A stretch of 64,000 nt of DNA from Macrostomum hystrix (taxonomy: Eukaryota > Platyhelminthes > Macrostomidae). Positions 24,234-36,006 of the stretch are shown piece after piece. Made by a program: the position numbers and the translations under genes. The notes under the pieces were generated by a model that did no database searches, was not told the origin of the DNA, and was given only the letters and a program-made list of their open reading frames with translations. The stretch lies in assembly GCA_950097015.1 (NCBI GenBank), contig CATNEN010000041.1:62001-126000 (forward strand). Direction: 5' to 3'. Each line of letters opens with the position of its first letter. Within the stretch, counting starts at the first letter, position 1.

Positions 24234-24871
24234 CAGCGCTACCACTGCCAATGATACTACTGCCAATATACTACTCACTGACTGGAACAAACTCGCTCAC
24301 AGTACTGCCCGCTGAATGCAACAAATTCCTATTTATTGATTTGGCCCCCGCCTCCCCTTCTGCTGATTTACTGATTGAGTTCCATTGGATTTGCTGCTGT
24401 TTTGTGCAGCTCGATTTATTCCCGACCTCTGATTCGGTCGTCGCCGCATAATTCTTTTTTTATATGTTTAGTTTTTTCCGAATTTTTCCTATATTTTTCT
24501 AGCAAAGGTGTGCAATTGATTTTTTGTCTTGTCATTTTTCTACTAGCCATATCTGAAGTCTTCCCGGCCTCGCTCCTATTATTATCCCGCTGATTGTTAG
24601 ATTTTATTTCCTATCCCATTGTTTTGAGCAGTAGCCTTTTTACTGCGCCTCCCTCTTCATCGAATGCCTGAATTGGATGTTGATTCCGCGCTTTCCCCTT
24701 TTTCCCTACAAATCTGCCGCACTCCCACTCAGTATGCTCATCTGCGCCGCGATTGCTGCCTACTCATAGTAGTTCCGGCCGGCCATTTAATGCTCTGTTT
24801 GTAGCCAATTGTTATAGCTATTATATTAGTGATAAAAGTGCAGAATTATCCGAAATGTCCTTATAAATAAT

Positions 24872-24877
24872 AATAAA
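24872..24877 (+). terminator. Possible clathrin polyadenylation signal
   Basis: AATAAA about 640 bp after the clathrin stop, in the AT-rich 3' flank. It is a canonical hexamer, but other use cannot be excluded without transcript data. Confidence 0.45.
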
Positions 24878-26219
24878 CCTGCTGGGGTATTGCGCTGAGC
24901 GAGAGGCGAGCTGTGAAATGCACCATTTGCTAATAGACTTCAGCTAGAAATATTCAAAGATTAAATACCTTAAACACCTTAGAGATTGAGCAGCTCGCTG
25001 CTCAGCTCCAGTGTGCTCACCCTGCCGCAAGTCCTAACTGACGGCTCTCCAGACAGTGTTTTCATTTGCTAAAGGCTGTAGTATTTCGAGTAACAGGTAT
25101 ACAGGTACAGAATAACAGGTAGAATTAATACCTAGCTAAGTTGGCCCATTTGTACAGCCAATTGTACAGCTATTGCACGTCGGTAAGGTTTAGCCATAGA
25201 CTATAGGCTATTGTATAGCTCTTTGTGGGAGAAAATCGTGTACTATACCGCAGCGGCACAGTTCCATTTAAATTAGAAATCTGCATTCACCTAAGACCGG
25301 GTTATTGCGAACTGACTTGCCAGAAGACAAAGTAAATGGAAAGACGCGAAAGACCAGTTTTCGTCCCAAACTCATCCGTCTGCTTCTTTGACATGGCTAC
25401 AATGGACTCAATTGACCACTTCTATCGTCGTGTCTTTACTTAAGGCACTCAGCAAGCATGCAAACCGGTTTGCTCATCAGCGCAGTCTGTCTTAAATCAT
25501 GACATTGATTTTACCTCTAAGGGAGAAATATCCTCCCCAATTGTACGAGGACTTATTCCTCTGGGCTGCATATGGCTCGCCTGAATTGCTGACTTCTTCA
25601 TGCGACTGCCGTGTCTCGCTTTTTTGCCTTCAGCTAAAGTACTCGTATTAGTGAAAAAATGCAATACTTAATAGCCGCTTCCCTAGGCCGCACTCCCTTC
25701 TGTCTTTCTTCAGAGCTGTTGGCAAACGGCCTACACGCTGGTTTAGAAGCCACCACCATGCACCCGCCCCAACCTTAATTAACATTAATTACCTTTACAT
25801 GAAAGCTTCAATCTGCATTTCACGTAGAGAAAATCATGTCCGCCTTCATAGACATAAATTTAGACAACTAAAACACGAATGTAGGATATGAACAGGATGA
25901 AAAAGAATGAATTTGAGTACAAACATGAGCTGATGGCATAACGAATCCTATAAGACGAAGAATTTAGTCTGCAACTTAATGGTTACTGGGCGTGCCCGTG
26001 TGTGAAACAAGCGTCGAGTCCTGGAGAACCAGGGCAGGCCTCACAGACAAACAGTCTTTTTCGCTTGACCAGTTGCATAGCAACACCCGGCATCGCTTGC
26101 GAGGCCGAACGAACCTGATCCCTCTGTCTTTGGGCTTTGCTTGGCGAATGAGCAGCAGCTCCAGGAACTGCACCGACACCGGCAACTGCTCTGCCAGGTG
26201 CAGCACAACTGCCAGTCTG
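24878..26219. other. Non-coding intergenic region
   Basis: No coding region is supported between the clathrin 3' end and the piggyBac remnant. Short open frames have no domain or codon bias. Confidence 0.5.
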
Positions 26220-26664
26220 TAGAAATTTCTTGGTGCCGCCAGACCTATAGTAGGTGACCCAGGCATTTCGAACAAGCACCACTGCAAGCAGGTGAAATCC
26301 AAGCTTGTGGAAACAGCGAAGGTTCTTGCGATGGGCCAATGTAGGCCGGGTGCAGCAATGCGTCCATGTGGTCGACGCCACCCATGCTAGCAAAATACGC
26401 AAGCAGGCGCACTGGCTTTGGCACCACCTGTATGGCACCTCCTCGAGCACGGGTGCGATGGACTTGGACGCACTCCGCCTTGCTTGCGGTGTAAACACAG
26501 ATTTGATGCCGCTCTGCCTCGTATCGCTTTGGCACGGCATCCAATGTGTTCGGCCTCTTGAAAGGTCTGCCAAGCATCGAATTTGTCCATCTGCTGAGGT
26601 CTTCGAAAAGCTGATCAGTCAGAAACGATTTTAGGAAGGCCTCCGTTTCCAAAAATCGTTGCAA
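26000..26664 (-). pseudogene. Decayed piggyBac-like (PGBD) transposase, C-terminal part
   Basis: Two overlapping reverse-strand frames each hold parts of a piggyBac transposase. One carries KPVRLLAYFASMGGVDHMDA, matching the family signature MGGVD-MD; the other carries LRCFHKLGFHLLAVVLVRNA, matching the FFHLLD-ALVN segment that normally follows about 20-30 residues later. The switch between frames near 26345 means at least one frameshift, and the catalytic N-terminal half is not recognisable. No terminal inverted repeats or TTAA duplication were identified. This is an inactive fossil copy. Confidence 0.6.
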
Positions 26665-28900
26665 ATTAAGCTTGCAATATGCAGTATAACATCAAACTGC
26701 TGGGCTTATGTCTGTGGCTTGATTCTTCAACGTAATTAAATATTCATGTTGTTTATTGTAATTACAAACTGTCCACCAATTTAAACATGCATCATCTGAT
26801 ATTGATAAGCATTGTGAAATAAAACACATTAGTTTAAATATGTTAAGCGTGAGTTTATATGCTGCAGTTCAAGAGGCGTGTGCGAGTATAACACAACACT
26901 TTTTTGGAGAACAGCCAATTAAGAAATCAAAGCTGCTACAAGTAATCTCGTGTGCTTTCGACACATGGACTTGTGATGAGCAGCAAATTTTCAGCTAAAA
27001 AAATAAAATAGCCACATATGATGAGCAGTTCTAGCGAATGCATGCAATGCCTCATCTGCAGTAGCCGGGGGTGACTGCAATACCCGGGCCGGTCCGGGAC
27101 AGTTTGCAAATGGCCGAGCAGCAGACTCTGCTCTGCCAGCATCTGCCGCCAGAAATCACGCATCGGCTGAAGCAGGCGGTCACCAGCTGCTGTTGACCTG
27201 CGGGCACCGGTGACGGGAACAATGAGGCAGGCTGCAGCCAATGAAAAGCCGGGAATTAACAGAAGAACTTTTTGTTGCGCATCTTGTGAAACAATAATCA
27301 ATAAGTCGCCAGTACTTCAGATCGTCGAGATATTCAACGGTTCTGCCCGAAGGTCTGAGTTTTCCATTAGAGGCCTTCCTTGCCAGGCCTTCAAACTTTA
27401 TCAGCACGTCACCCGAATGTGCCCGCTTTATCTCAGACTTCGCTGGTCACCGATCATTATCTAGACGGAGCTGCTGGACCTTCAACAAGTGGCACCAGCC
27501 GACTATGGACACCCTGATGCAAACCATTTCGTTGATCAAGCCTCAATTTCCCCTCTTTGGATTAACGGGCGGCAAAATGGCCTTGTGGTGACCTCAAACT
27601 TTGATTGGCTAAGGAATATTTAAAGGCTAATTTGAGCTAATTTTGGCTTGTTGACATCAATTTTGTGTGATGCTCAAATCAATGGTTATGAAAATGAAAA
27701 TTAAATGAAAATGAAAATAAAATGATAATGATAATAAAATGAGGATTAAAGTGTTTAATCCAATACACAATGCCTCACACGCGGTCTATAGACTCAAATA
27801 ATTTTTACTGAAACTTACACAGTAGGAGCATTGCTCCGAGAATGAGTGCAATCCTCTCCAGTCTCATTTTCAATCTTCTATTGACAGTTCGCCAAGTCGC
27901 TGATGTGTTTAGTGGAATTCTAAAGAGCTCTGCGCTGGTTGAGACTTGCAGTTAGAATTATCAGGCATGTTTGCGAAATGCAACTATGTGAAAACACGAA
28001 TTTTGTCTGTGGGGATACTCTAGCTAAATGTCGTTCATCAGCTAAATCAATATCCGAGTAGTATGCATAGGCTACATGCATGGGGATATACGAGTATAAA
28101 AACTGAATTATGCTGCGAGACAAAAAGACAGTTGTCATTATTCGTAATAATGCGCTAATATTTTTTAGAATTAAAACTCCTAAAAATAAAAATTCCACTC
28201 AATGAAGTCAGTCGGATGCTGTTGTTTTGCATCCAATGCGCCACGGCATGCGGGCAATTAAGTTGTCCCAGCAAAGACTCGGTGGGCAAGACTCCAGTTC
28301 AGCTGCGGAGGGTGCAGCCATGCCAGCAATTATGCCTCACAGCAGCAGCGGCGCCCAATTCAACTGGAAATGAGTCCATTTGTCAACTGGATGGCGAGGG
28401 AGAGCAGGAGCAGCTGAGGGGGGGGGTAGAGATTGTATGCCTAGCAACACCGATAAAAAATATTTGGTACCTCTTCGCAAATTTAGGACCAATCTTGCGC
28501 GGTGGTATTCCAGCCAAAAAACATTTGAGCTTGAGTTCACCTTCCTTGCCATCCGCTGTGAGAAATGCGTCAATATCTACGAGAAACAGCAGTTGCGATT
28601 CTGATCGCTGGTGACTCAACAGGCTGTACAGCCCACCTGCCTTACTAGCAGATTAGGTAAATTGGACAGCAATGCCATCAATCAGCGAGCAGGTGGAAGC
28701 ACTATCATTTAAGGCACTAACAAGTTAATAATATTTAAACGGCCTGCGAAGGTCGAAATGCAGTGAGAGGGAATTTTCAACTGGTGTATTTATTATTATA
28801 TAAGTTTGAAAATTCGATAAAATAGTTGCTCAATAAAATACTTTTATATCATTAGTCAGTAAAATCATATTAATACACTCGTATAATAATCCCATTAATA
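26665..28900. other. Non-coding region with possible unrecognised transposon debris
   Basis: Reverse open frames at 26936-27301 and 27180-27407 have no recognisable domain. An A-rich AAATGA/ATAATG simple repeat lies at about 27685-27745. Nothing else is supported. Confidence 0.45.
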
Positions 28901-28924
28901 AAACGGGATTATCCCAATCGCCAA

Positions 28925-29870
28925 GAAGGGGAAAGATTCGACTACAGGCCGCGCATAGCGAAGTGTGCTGAGCGTCTCCAACACGAGCTCGAATCCTGGC
29001 TGCTCTCGCCGGCCCAAGCGGGATTCCGCCGGGGACGCAGTACCCAGGAGCAATTAAGGCGAGTGTGCCAAGACATATTCTATGGTCTCGAACGAGCCCC
29101 ACCTCTCCGGAGCATCCTCAGCAGCATGGACTTCCAAGGCGCGTACGAGAATGCTTGGAAAGACGGCCTGACCTCCAAGATGGTCCGCCTAGCTCGACCT
29201 CGAAGCCCACACTATCAGCTAGACCGCCTCCTCCCTCGAGGACCGCAGGGCCATGGTTCGCTGGAACGACACACTGAGCAGCCAACGCACCTTCCCCGAA
29301 GGCTAGCCACAAAGCTCGGTGCTAGCCCGACCCTCTGGACAATTTTTGCGAAAGACCACACTACTGACGTCGCCAATGCGCCGCCCAGCTGCGGAATCAG
29401 CCTTTACACAGACGCTCCTGACCACACAGCCATCACTGTCCGGATGCGCAGAAGTCATGCAAACAGCCCTGGATACCGTGATCGACTGGTGCTCCCGCTA
29501 AATCAAGCTATTTAGCTTAGTTATTTAGTACCAACAAATGCTGCTACTGCACCTTCACCCTCGCTCCGAACGAGGTCAACGGGAAAGTTCGGGTCCCACT
29601 CCATCTCGGAACTCAGACCCTGAATTTCTACCCGAACCGCAGGTTCCTTGGCCTGGTTCTCGACGGCCAGCTTAACTTTATGGCCCACGCCACTGACATC
29701 TGCAACCACATGAGCCGACCTCGCCGTGCTCTGGCCGGCCTCGCGAGCAGGAAAGCTGGCGCCTCCCAGAACGTCCTCCGCACTGCCTACCTGGCGACCA
29801 TCCGCGCCGTAGCCGACTACGGATGCGGCGGACCATCTTGCGGCAAGCGCATAGTTCTGCCCTCCTGCGA
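28925..29870 (+). pseudogene. Decayed non-LTR retrotransposon reverse transcriptase
   Basis: A forward-strand reverse transcriptase runs across three frames. The segment SPAQAGFRRGRSTQEQLRRV (about 29005-29065) is the conserved finger/palm motif of Jockey/I/R1-type LINEs; DFQGAYENAW follows, then a region near 29390-29460 where the catalytic YADD box should lie but reads YTDAPDHTA with a frame change, then NRRFLGLVLDGQLNF and a C-terminal LRTAYLATIRAVADYG. Several indels, the damaged active site, and loss of the endonuclease and 3' parts show it is dead. It stops where a 63-bp minisatellite begins. Confidence 0.8.
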
Positions 29871-30290
29871 CTGACAGTAGAGATGCACGTGACCTCATGC
29901 AGCCGTCAGTCTGACAGTTCTGCCCTCCTGCGACTGACAGTAGAGATGCACGTGACCTCATGCAGCCGTCAGTCTGACAGTTCTGCCCTCCTGCGACTGA
30001 CAGTAGAGATGCACGTGACCTCATGCAGCCGTCAGTCTGACAGTTTCTGCCCTCCTGCGACTGACAGTAGAGATGCACGTGACCTCATGCAGCCGTCAGT
30101 CTGACAGTTCTGCCCTCCTGCGACTGACAGTAGAGATGCACGTGACCTCATGCAGCCGTCAGTCTGACAGTTCTGCCCTCCTGCGACTGACAGTAGAGAT
30201 GCACGTGACCTCATGCAGCCGTCAGTCTGACAGTTCTGCCCTCCTGCGACTGACAGTAGAGATGCACGTGACCTCATGCAGCTGGTCAAA
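29862..30290. repeat. Minisatellite, 63-bp unit, about 7 copies
   Basis: The unit contains AGTTCTGCCCTCCTGCGACT, GACAGTAGAGATGCACGTGA and CCTCATGCAGCCGTCAGTCT plus GAC. Copies are almost identical; one has a single T insertion near 30046. It abuts the retrotransposon remnant, whose last coding words overlap the first unit. Because 63 is divisible by three it yields repeating 21-residue open frames on both strands, which should not be read as genes. Confidence 0.95.
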
Positions 30291-31092
30291 GAGCCTTGAC
30301 ACTTCAATGTGAAAGAGTCGTAGTCGTAATGTAGACCTTCAATTGCTGCAGAACACATGTTGTAGAAGATGCTGACTTTGATAAAAATAAATTCGACCCG
30401 GTTCTGGCATCAAGCAACGAAAGCTGTCTATGTCCGCGTTCGTCCGGGGCTTGCAAATCAGTTTTTTTAAGTCCAAGTGAAAGTTCAGCTTCCTGAAGTA
30501 GCGAAAGCTCAATTAAAATAGTAATTCCCACTGAAGCAATTCAGCAATGTTGACTAGGTGCTTGGTATTGCTTGGAATCACCAGACTTGATCATTTTAGG
30601 CCTGTTTGTGTGTGCGACGTTTCCCAGTTACAACAAATGCAAATGCCAGTAACAGTAACTTAATTCTTGGCAAATATCGCTGAATATACATGTCGCTATT
30701 TATTTTTTGTTTAAAAATCCTAGCGCAGTTTGCGAGCAGAATAAAAAAGTAACCAATAATCAAATCGAAACCCACCAATGATAGCAACAATTATTTTTCT
30801 CGAAATCATTACTCATAAAAATCATAGAGAATAATATTAAAAGCGTGAACCATTTACTCATTCTTAGTGTGAAACTAAAACACAGCCCCGTAGCTCTGTA
30901 TAGAATAACAAATGAATGGCATGAGTTGCACGAGGGAGGAAACTTTTACCTGGGATTAATGCTCAACCGAGTCTTAACTGATTTGCGCAACTATAACTGA
31001 TTATAATCAATTAGAAAGCTTGGCAATGCCACGGATAGCTAAACAACTTAGTACAGATTCTCGTTCTTTAAACTTAAAATTAGTAAAGCCCA
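30291..31092. other. Non-coding intergenic region
   Basis: AT-rich, no supported gene. It separates the minisatellite from the 3' end of the reverse-strand IFIT-like gene. Confidence 0.5.
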
Positions 31093-31098
31093 TTTATT
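31093..31098 (-). terminator. Polyadenylation signal of the IFIT-like gene
   Basis: AATAAA on the reverse strand about 20 bp past the stop at 31118. The spacing is short but consistent with a compact 3' UTR. Confidence 0.6.
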
Positions 31099-31117
31099 TT
31101 ACTGGCTGTCACTGCTT

Positions 31118-33007
31118 CTAGGCCTGAAGATCGTTCAGCAGGTCTGGGTATCGCGCCGTCTGCCCCGTCTGCCTGGTGTTCTTGCCCGGCAGCTTAACTT
31201 GCTTGAGGAAGCTTTCTAGAGAGAAGCCGCTGCTCTGCTCCAGTTGCCAGAGCTGCAGCTCCTCCTCGTTGTGCGCTTTGCGGCAGTTTTTCACTTCTTG
31301 TCCCGCCGGTCCCGCGGTGAGGGCTGTGTGCCGCTCACACCTGGCTAGCTGGTGTGTTCTGTTTATGTTATGGAAGTCACGAATGCGGGACCAGGCATTC
31401 TTACTCTGCAGCTTAGCAATCAGCAGCCAAGACTCCTTGCAGGGGTGGCTGTAGACACTCTGTGTAGGCTGATACAGGCTCTGAATGTTGTCCAGGGCAG
31501 TGCAGCAATCGTTGCAGCCCAACCGCCACCAGCACTCGGACAGTGGAAACCGGTCCTGCAAAACAGGATTCTGTAAAGTGCAAAAAAATTAGCATTTAAG
31601 TATGAAAACGAAGTGCAGTAACTCTAGAAGTTTGACACTTACAAAGTTTTTGGGCTTAATTGCTTCGATCCAATTTTTTGCGTCCTTACTGACACTGGGA
31701 TTCACTTTGGCAGCCTCTTCAATTTGTCTAAGCTTGAATTTGGAAACGAAGCGAATATTCGGCAGATCCTTCACTGCCTCTTTCATGAGCTCTATCCCGG
31801 CGGTGTCCTTCAGCTTCACTAGAAGAAATCTTCCAAAGTCGAACTCAACTTGGCATTTCGCTTTTCGGCCAGCTCTGACTTCAGCACTCTGAATGAGGTC
31901 TTCGTATCTCTCACGAATAGACTCCAAGTCGGCGTTGTCATCTTCCTCATCCAGCTCCAGGAGCCTCTTGGTGGCCCAGATATTGCTCTTGTCAACTCTC
32001 TCCAGCCATTTTCTAGCCCTCCTTAGAATTCTTTCCTCTCTATTGTTATTCACCTTAATGTAGTACAGGGCATATTGAAAAGCGAACTCGCTCTTCAAAA
32101 ATGAATTCGAAGAATACTTTAAAGCAACTTCGCCACTTTCCAAGACTTTTAGTTCACTTTGACCGAGCTCGACTATCACATTTGGACCCATCTTCTCCCA
32201 CTCGGCAATCTTCTTCAGGCTGCGGTACACTTTTGGAAGAACTGCGTATGCCCAGTGCGTAGTACAGCGATTCTCCATCTCTATAAAAGCTTTCTCCGCC
32301 AAACTGTTCGAAGTCTTGAAATAGCACTTGGAGTAAGCGATCGCCTCTGCGTATTCGGCCAGGAACACGGGGTGCTGGACTCGAGCTTCGTCCAGAATCG
32401 CTTTGGCCTCACGCCACAGTTCCACTTGCTCTTCTCCTATCTCGGAACTCAGGTCGTGCTGCCGTCTCAGCTGAGCCACGGCAGCCGCCAGACCGTAGCG
32501 CCAGTGGAAGCTCCTTGCCAGTTTGTTTTCTGCCTCTAGTTTCAGCGCCTCTCGAAAAGCCTCGATGGCCTTCTCAAGCTTATCCTTTCCGAAGCTGAGC
32601 AGAGTGCAGCCCTTGGAGCCCCAGACCGTGGCCCGAGTCTTCGGATCTCGCCAAAGCTTTGTCAGTTCCTGCAGCGCTGACATCTCATTCTGAGGGTGGA
32701 ATTCTCGCAGTGCGTGCAGCTCCATGGCTTTGATCAAGAAAGCTACATCTATCGCTAGATGATCATTTTCGACCTGCTTTGCACTTTCAAGGTACTCTCG
32801 GCACTTGGATTCATCAGAGGCTCTCAGTGACATGTACGCCAGGCTGACCATGTGCAACGCCCGCTGTCCGAGCTCGGCGTCCATTCTACTTTGCAAGCTG
32901 CTGATAAGTCTCTTGATGCTTCCTTCGTCGCTTTCTTTGCTGCATGGCTCCCACATGAAGTGGCATTGTACATCTTTGAGCTCTCTCAGTTGGTAGCTAT
33001 CCGTCAT
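31118..33007 (-). CDS. IFIT-like tetratricopeptide-repeat protein, two exons
   Basis: Exon 1 is 33007-31643 and exon 2 is 31570-31118, joined in phase 0 by a GTAAGT donor and a TTTACAG acceptor. They encode 605 residues beginning MTDSYQLRELKDV. The N-terminal CHFMWEP matches the CHFTWEL that opens vertebrate IFIT proteins, and FDFGRFLLVKLKDTAGIELM matches the FHYGRF-type segment in their C-terminal half. Between them are TPR-like helix pairs (KAIEAFREALKLEAENKLAR, GYALSKCYF-type). Vertebrate IFITs bind foreign or unmodified 5' RNA ends and are interferon-induced; whether that role holds here is not shown by sequence. It is longer than the usual 470-490 residues, with a C-terminal Cys/Trp-rich extension (CWWRLGCNDCCTALDN). 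No membrane segment is seen; it is likely cytosolic. A generic TPR protein is the alternative. Confidence 0.72.
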
Positions 33008-35286
33008 TTTCCAGTGAAGTGTAAAAAAGTCTCGAAACATATTGGACTTATTTTTGTGAGAAACTATTTTAAATAGACAAATAAAAATTACGTAGGGGCT
33101 AAAAATAGCATCATGATGATATCAGAAAAAGCAAAAATGAAAAGAGCTTTGGTAATCAATAAAAACTCAATACCTGGTATATAGAAATCTAATCCTAAGT
33201 TCAATTTCTAATGCGTTAGTACTCTATCTGGTAAATGTACAGTAGAACATGCCGATTTGCTTATCTCAGACATGTATGCAACTTACATGTACAATAATAT
33301 GCTGGGAATGACGACATGAGAGCAGACGTCATTTTGATAGAAACGTACAGAAGCCAAAAAAAAAGAATCTTAAAAAATTGGGGCCTTGCAGGCACAACTA
33401 TAAGACGTATACGCGTTTTTTTCTTTGCTTTTCTAGCAAAATTTCAATTGGTATCGTCAACGACTCACAGTGAGTGTTTTAGACAGAGTCACAGGACTTC
33501 GTCAGTAGTACATGTAACTAGCAAGGACTACTAAACAACACAGGACGTTGCAATCGCGTTTTGTGCAAATTTTTCAGAAGGCTGGCTAAATGGTAGATTT
33601 ATGCTAGGCTTCCGAGTGCGTAGATAGTCTTTGCACGAGTGCGCGCAGCGCACGAGTGCCATAGACTATTTACGCACTAGGAAGCCTAGCATAAGTGCAT
33701 TGATTTATGACCAAGTGTGTGTGCGCAAGACCAGCTCCTTCGGCCCATAGACAATACCCGTCTGGGATTTACTGGCATAGTAGCTCAGAAGAGGGATGGC
33801 ACGGAGATCAAGTGGAGTATCATTTACCGCACAGTTGCGGAATTTACTGCACACTTCAATCTATTTCTTTGATGGTCTTTGGGCCATAAACTATACACGA
33901 GCTTGAGACGTTTACGCACACTTGGTTATATGTCAATGATATTAAAAGTCTATGGCATATGCTTTATTAAAATATGCACGTAGCTCAATACGCTCGTAGG
34001 AACTTTCAGGCAAATATTTTAGGAGTCAAAATGTGTATTTAAATGAACATTTTTACGAATTCTGTGCAGTATCCGTCGCACAGATTGCAGTATGGTGTGT
34101 TACAGGTATTAAATGAAGCAAACAAAAGAAACTAAAGTATATACTGTACTACCATATGGCACTACCAAACAAAAAACTAAACCAAACAAGGAAATCAGAA
34201 CCAAACATACGGCATATTTGCAACGGACTTAGTTTTGAATGTACAATCTTACGTAAAACTACCAAGGCTGTCATAATATTTAATGTAGCAAAACTAGCGT
34301 GTTGACGGCAACTTTCTCAGTCTTCTTTCATTTGCTCCTGTTTGTAACCTGGGTACTGTAATGACTCAAGAGTCACGCTGTGTGTGGTGCGAAGAAAAGG
34401 TGAGCCCTCTAAGTAGGGCGAGACTGTATTTATGTTGTCTCAACGTTTTCTCAACGTGCCACCGCTACGATCAACGTGCGCGTGGGGGGCATGCACATAG
34501 TGACCTTGGGTTTTCGGGCAATAAGGGAATTCGGTGGACGTCCTAAACCACCTACTATTACTACTATTGAGTAGCAACACGGGCAAAGCCCAGGGAAAAA
34601 GTCAATAAATAAGTAGAAAAAAACTCAAACGCAAATCTGTATGTTTTTATGTTAAAATGTTATTGAAAAAATCACGATTAACTCCTCTGTTAGAAAATCC
34701 AAGTCACTCTGTCCATGAAATATGAACAATGTCCCATCGTATATTTCATAGAGCACAGATAAAATCGAATCTGCATGTGTCCATGCTTCTAGTAGACATT
34801 AAATGTAACTCTACAGCGTCAGCAAACAATTGGGCTTGATTTAGGTGGTAAAATTCATAAAATAGCATAAAAACTAGACCGATGGAAGACAATAAAGTAA
34901 TCTGCAGCAGTGTGTAAAGTTAAAATAGTCTAAACCTTGCTCTAAGAGCGAATGTTACGAGACGGGGCTAAATATGGAAGCAATAATTCATGAAAATACG
35001 GCATGTACTTCTCGGTAAACTTGTCAATTGGAGAGCACGACAGCAATTTACAGCAAAATTTGGCGCGGAACAGCGTAACTTACAGGTGCTTTTCAGAATT
35101 TTTTAAAATGGCCTAACATCTTTGATACACTCTGAACCATTGTTGGACTAATCCCCTGTCTTAGAGAGGAGATCTATGCTTCAGATCCATTGAGGGGGTG
35201 AGCCAGGGAATGAGGGACTGCAGCCCATGATCTCGGTCAAGCTTGAGCTCAAGAAGGAGGGCATTCGGAAGAGACTCGGGCCGGGT
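33008..35286. other. Non-coding intergenic region with foldback repeats
   Basis: No coding region is supported. It includes the 33598-33695 palindrome described separately and further short inverted words (ACCAAGTGTG near 33710 against CACACTTGGT near 33917). Confidence 0.5.
33598..33695. repeat. Near-perfect 98-bp palindrome
   Basis: The left arm TTATGCTAGGCTTCCGAGTG pairs with the right arm CACTAGGAAGCCTAGCATAA, and the centre GCACGAGTGCGCGCAGCGCA is itself largely self-complementary. The arms differ at only a few positions, so the strand can fold into a long hairpin. It may be a small foldback transposon or MITE. Confidence 0.85.
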
Positions 35287-36006
35287 TCACGCCATTGTCA
35301 TGGCCAGGCGGCGCGCATGTGCCCGCAGGTGCCGCACCAGGTCGCCAGGCCGTTGAAAGCCGCGCGGACAGAGAACGCAGTCGAGTCGCCGGCCGGCAGC
35401 CACGGCAGCCGCATCTTCGTGCGCCCTCCGGTGACTGTCCAGGTGGCTTCGCCGAGCGAAGCGGTGCTGGCACAGGTCGCACTGGAATGGCCGCTCGTCA
35501 GCGTGAAGCCGGCGATGGCTCAGCAGGGAGCCGCTCTGGGCAAAGCTGCGGCCGCATTGGGCACAGGCGAAGGGTCGCTCGCCGGAGTGGGTGCGCAGAT
35601 GCCGCGACAGGTCCGTGTTTCTAGGAAACTGCCGGCCGCACTCATCGCAGGCGAAAGGCCTCTCGTCGGTGTGCCGAGCGCGCAGGTGGCTGCGCAGATT
35701 GCTGAGGCGGGCGAAGCTGCTGGGACATTGCTCGCAGCTAAACGGCCGCTCGCCGCTGTGCACTCGCATGTGGCTGCTGAGGTGGCTCCGTTGGACGAAG
35801 GCGCGGCCGCAGTCGCCGCAGCGGTGCGGCCTGGCGTGACTGCGCCGGTGTCGGGACAGCTGGCGCAGCTCCGGGAAGCGGCGCGGACAGTCCGGACAGC
35901 TGAACTGCTCGGCTTCAGCCGCGGCCGCCATCGCCGACGGCGGCTGGCGCTGCTCCGCCTCGGACTGGTTCCCTGGGTGCTGCGGCTGCTGCTGCAAGTC
36001 GGACAT
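35287..36006 (-). CDS. Intronless C2H2 zinc-finger protein with seven fingers
   Basis: A 239-residue protein starting MSDLQQQPQHPGNQ, with a short Gln/Ala-rich N-terminus followed by seven consecutive C2H2 fingers to near the C-terminus. Each has C-x2-C…H-x3/4-H spacing: CPDCPRRF, CGDCGRAF, CEQCPSSF, CDECGRQF, CAQCGRSF, CDLCQHRF and CVLCPRGF. Linkers HSGERPF and HTDERPF between fingers 2-6 are the classic TGEKP type, which favours sequence-specific DNA binding in the nucleus. No KRAB, BTB or SNAG-type domain is seen. The coding exon is GC-rich and uninterrupted. GC-rich 5' flank (36150-36230) may be its promoter. Target genes are unknown. Confidence 0.9.
   Translation of the reverse strand: MSDLQQQPQHPGNQSEAEQRQPPSAMAAAAEAEQFSCPDCPRRFPELRQLSRHRRSHARPHRCGDCGRAFVQRSHLSSHMRVHSGERPFSCEQCPSSFARLSNLRSHLRARHTDERPFACDECGRQFPRNTDLSRHLRTHSGERPFACAQCGRSFAQSGSLLSHRRLHADERPFQCDLCQHRFARRSHLDSHRRAHEDAAAVAAGRRLDCVLCPRGFQRPGDLVRHLRAHARRLAMTMA

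Noticed and set aside
26936-27407. Reverse open frames as the N-terminal half of the piggyBac transposase
   Set aside because: No DDD-type catalytic residues or family motifs could be recognised, so the link is not supported.
29862-30290. CRISPR-like array
   Set aside because: The units are directly tandem without unique spacers, and the genome is animal.
29521-30358. Reverse frames rich in SLLSVAGGQNCQTDGCMRSR repeats
   Set aside because: Translations of the 63-bp minisatellite.
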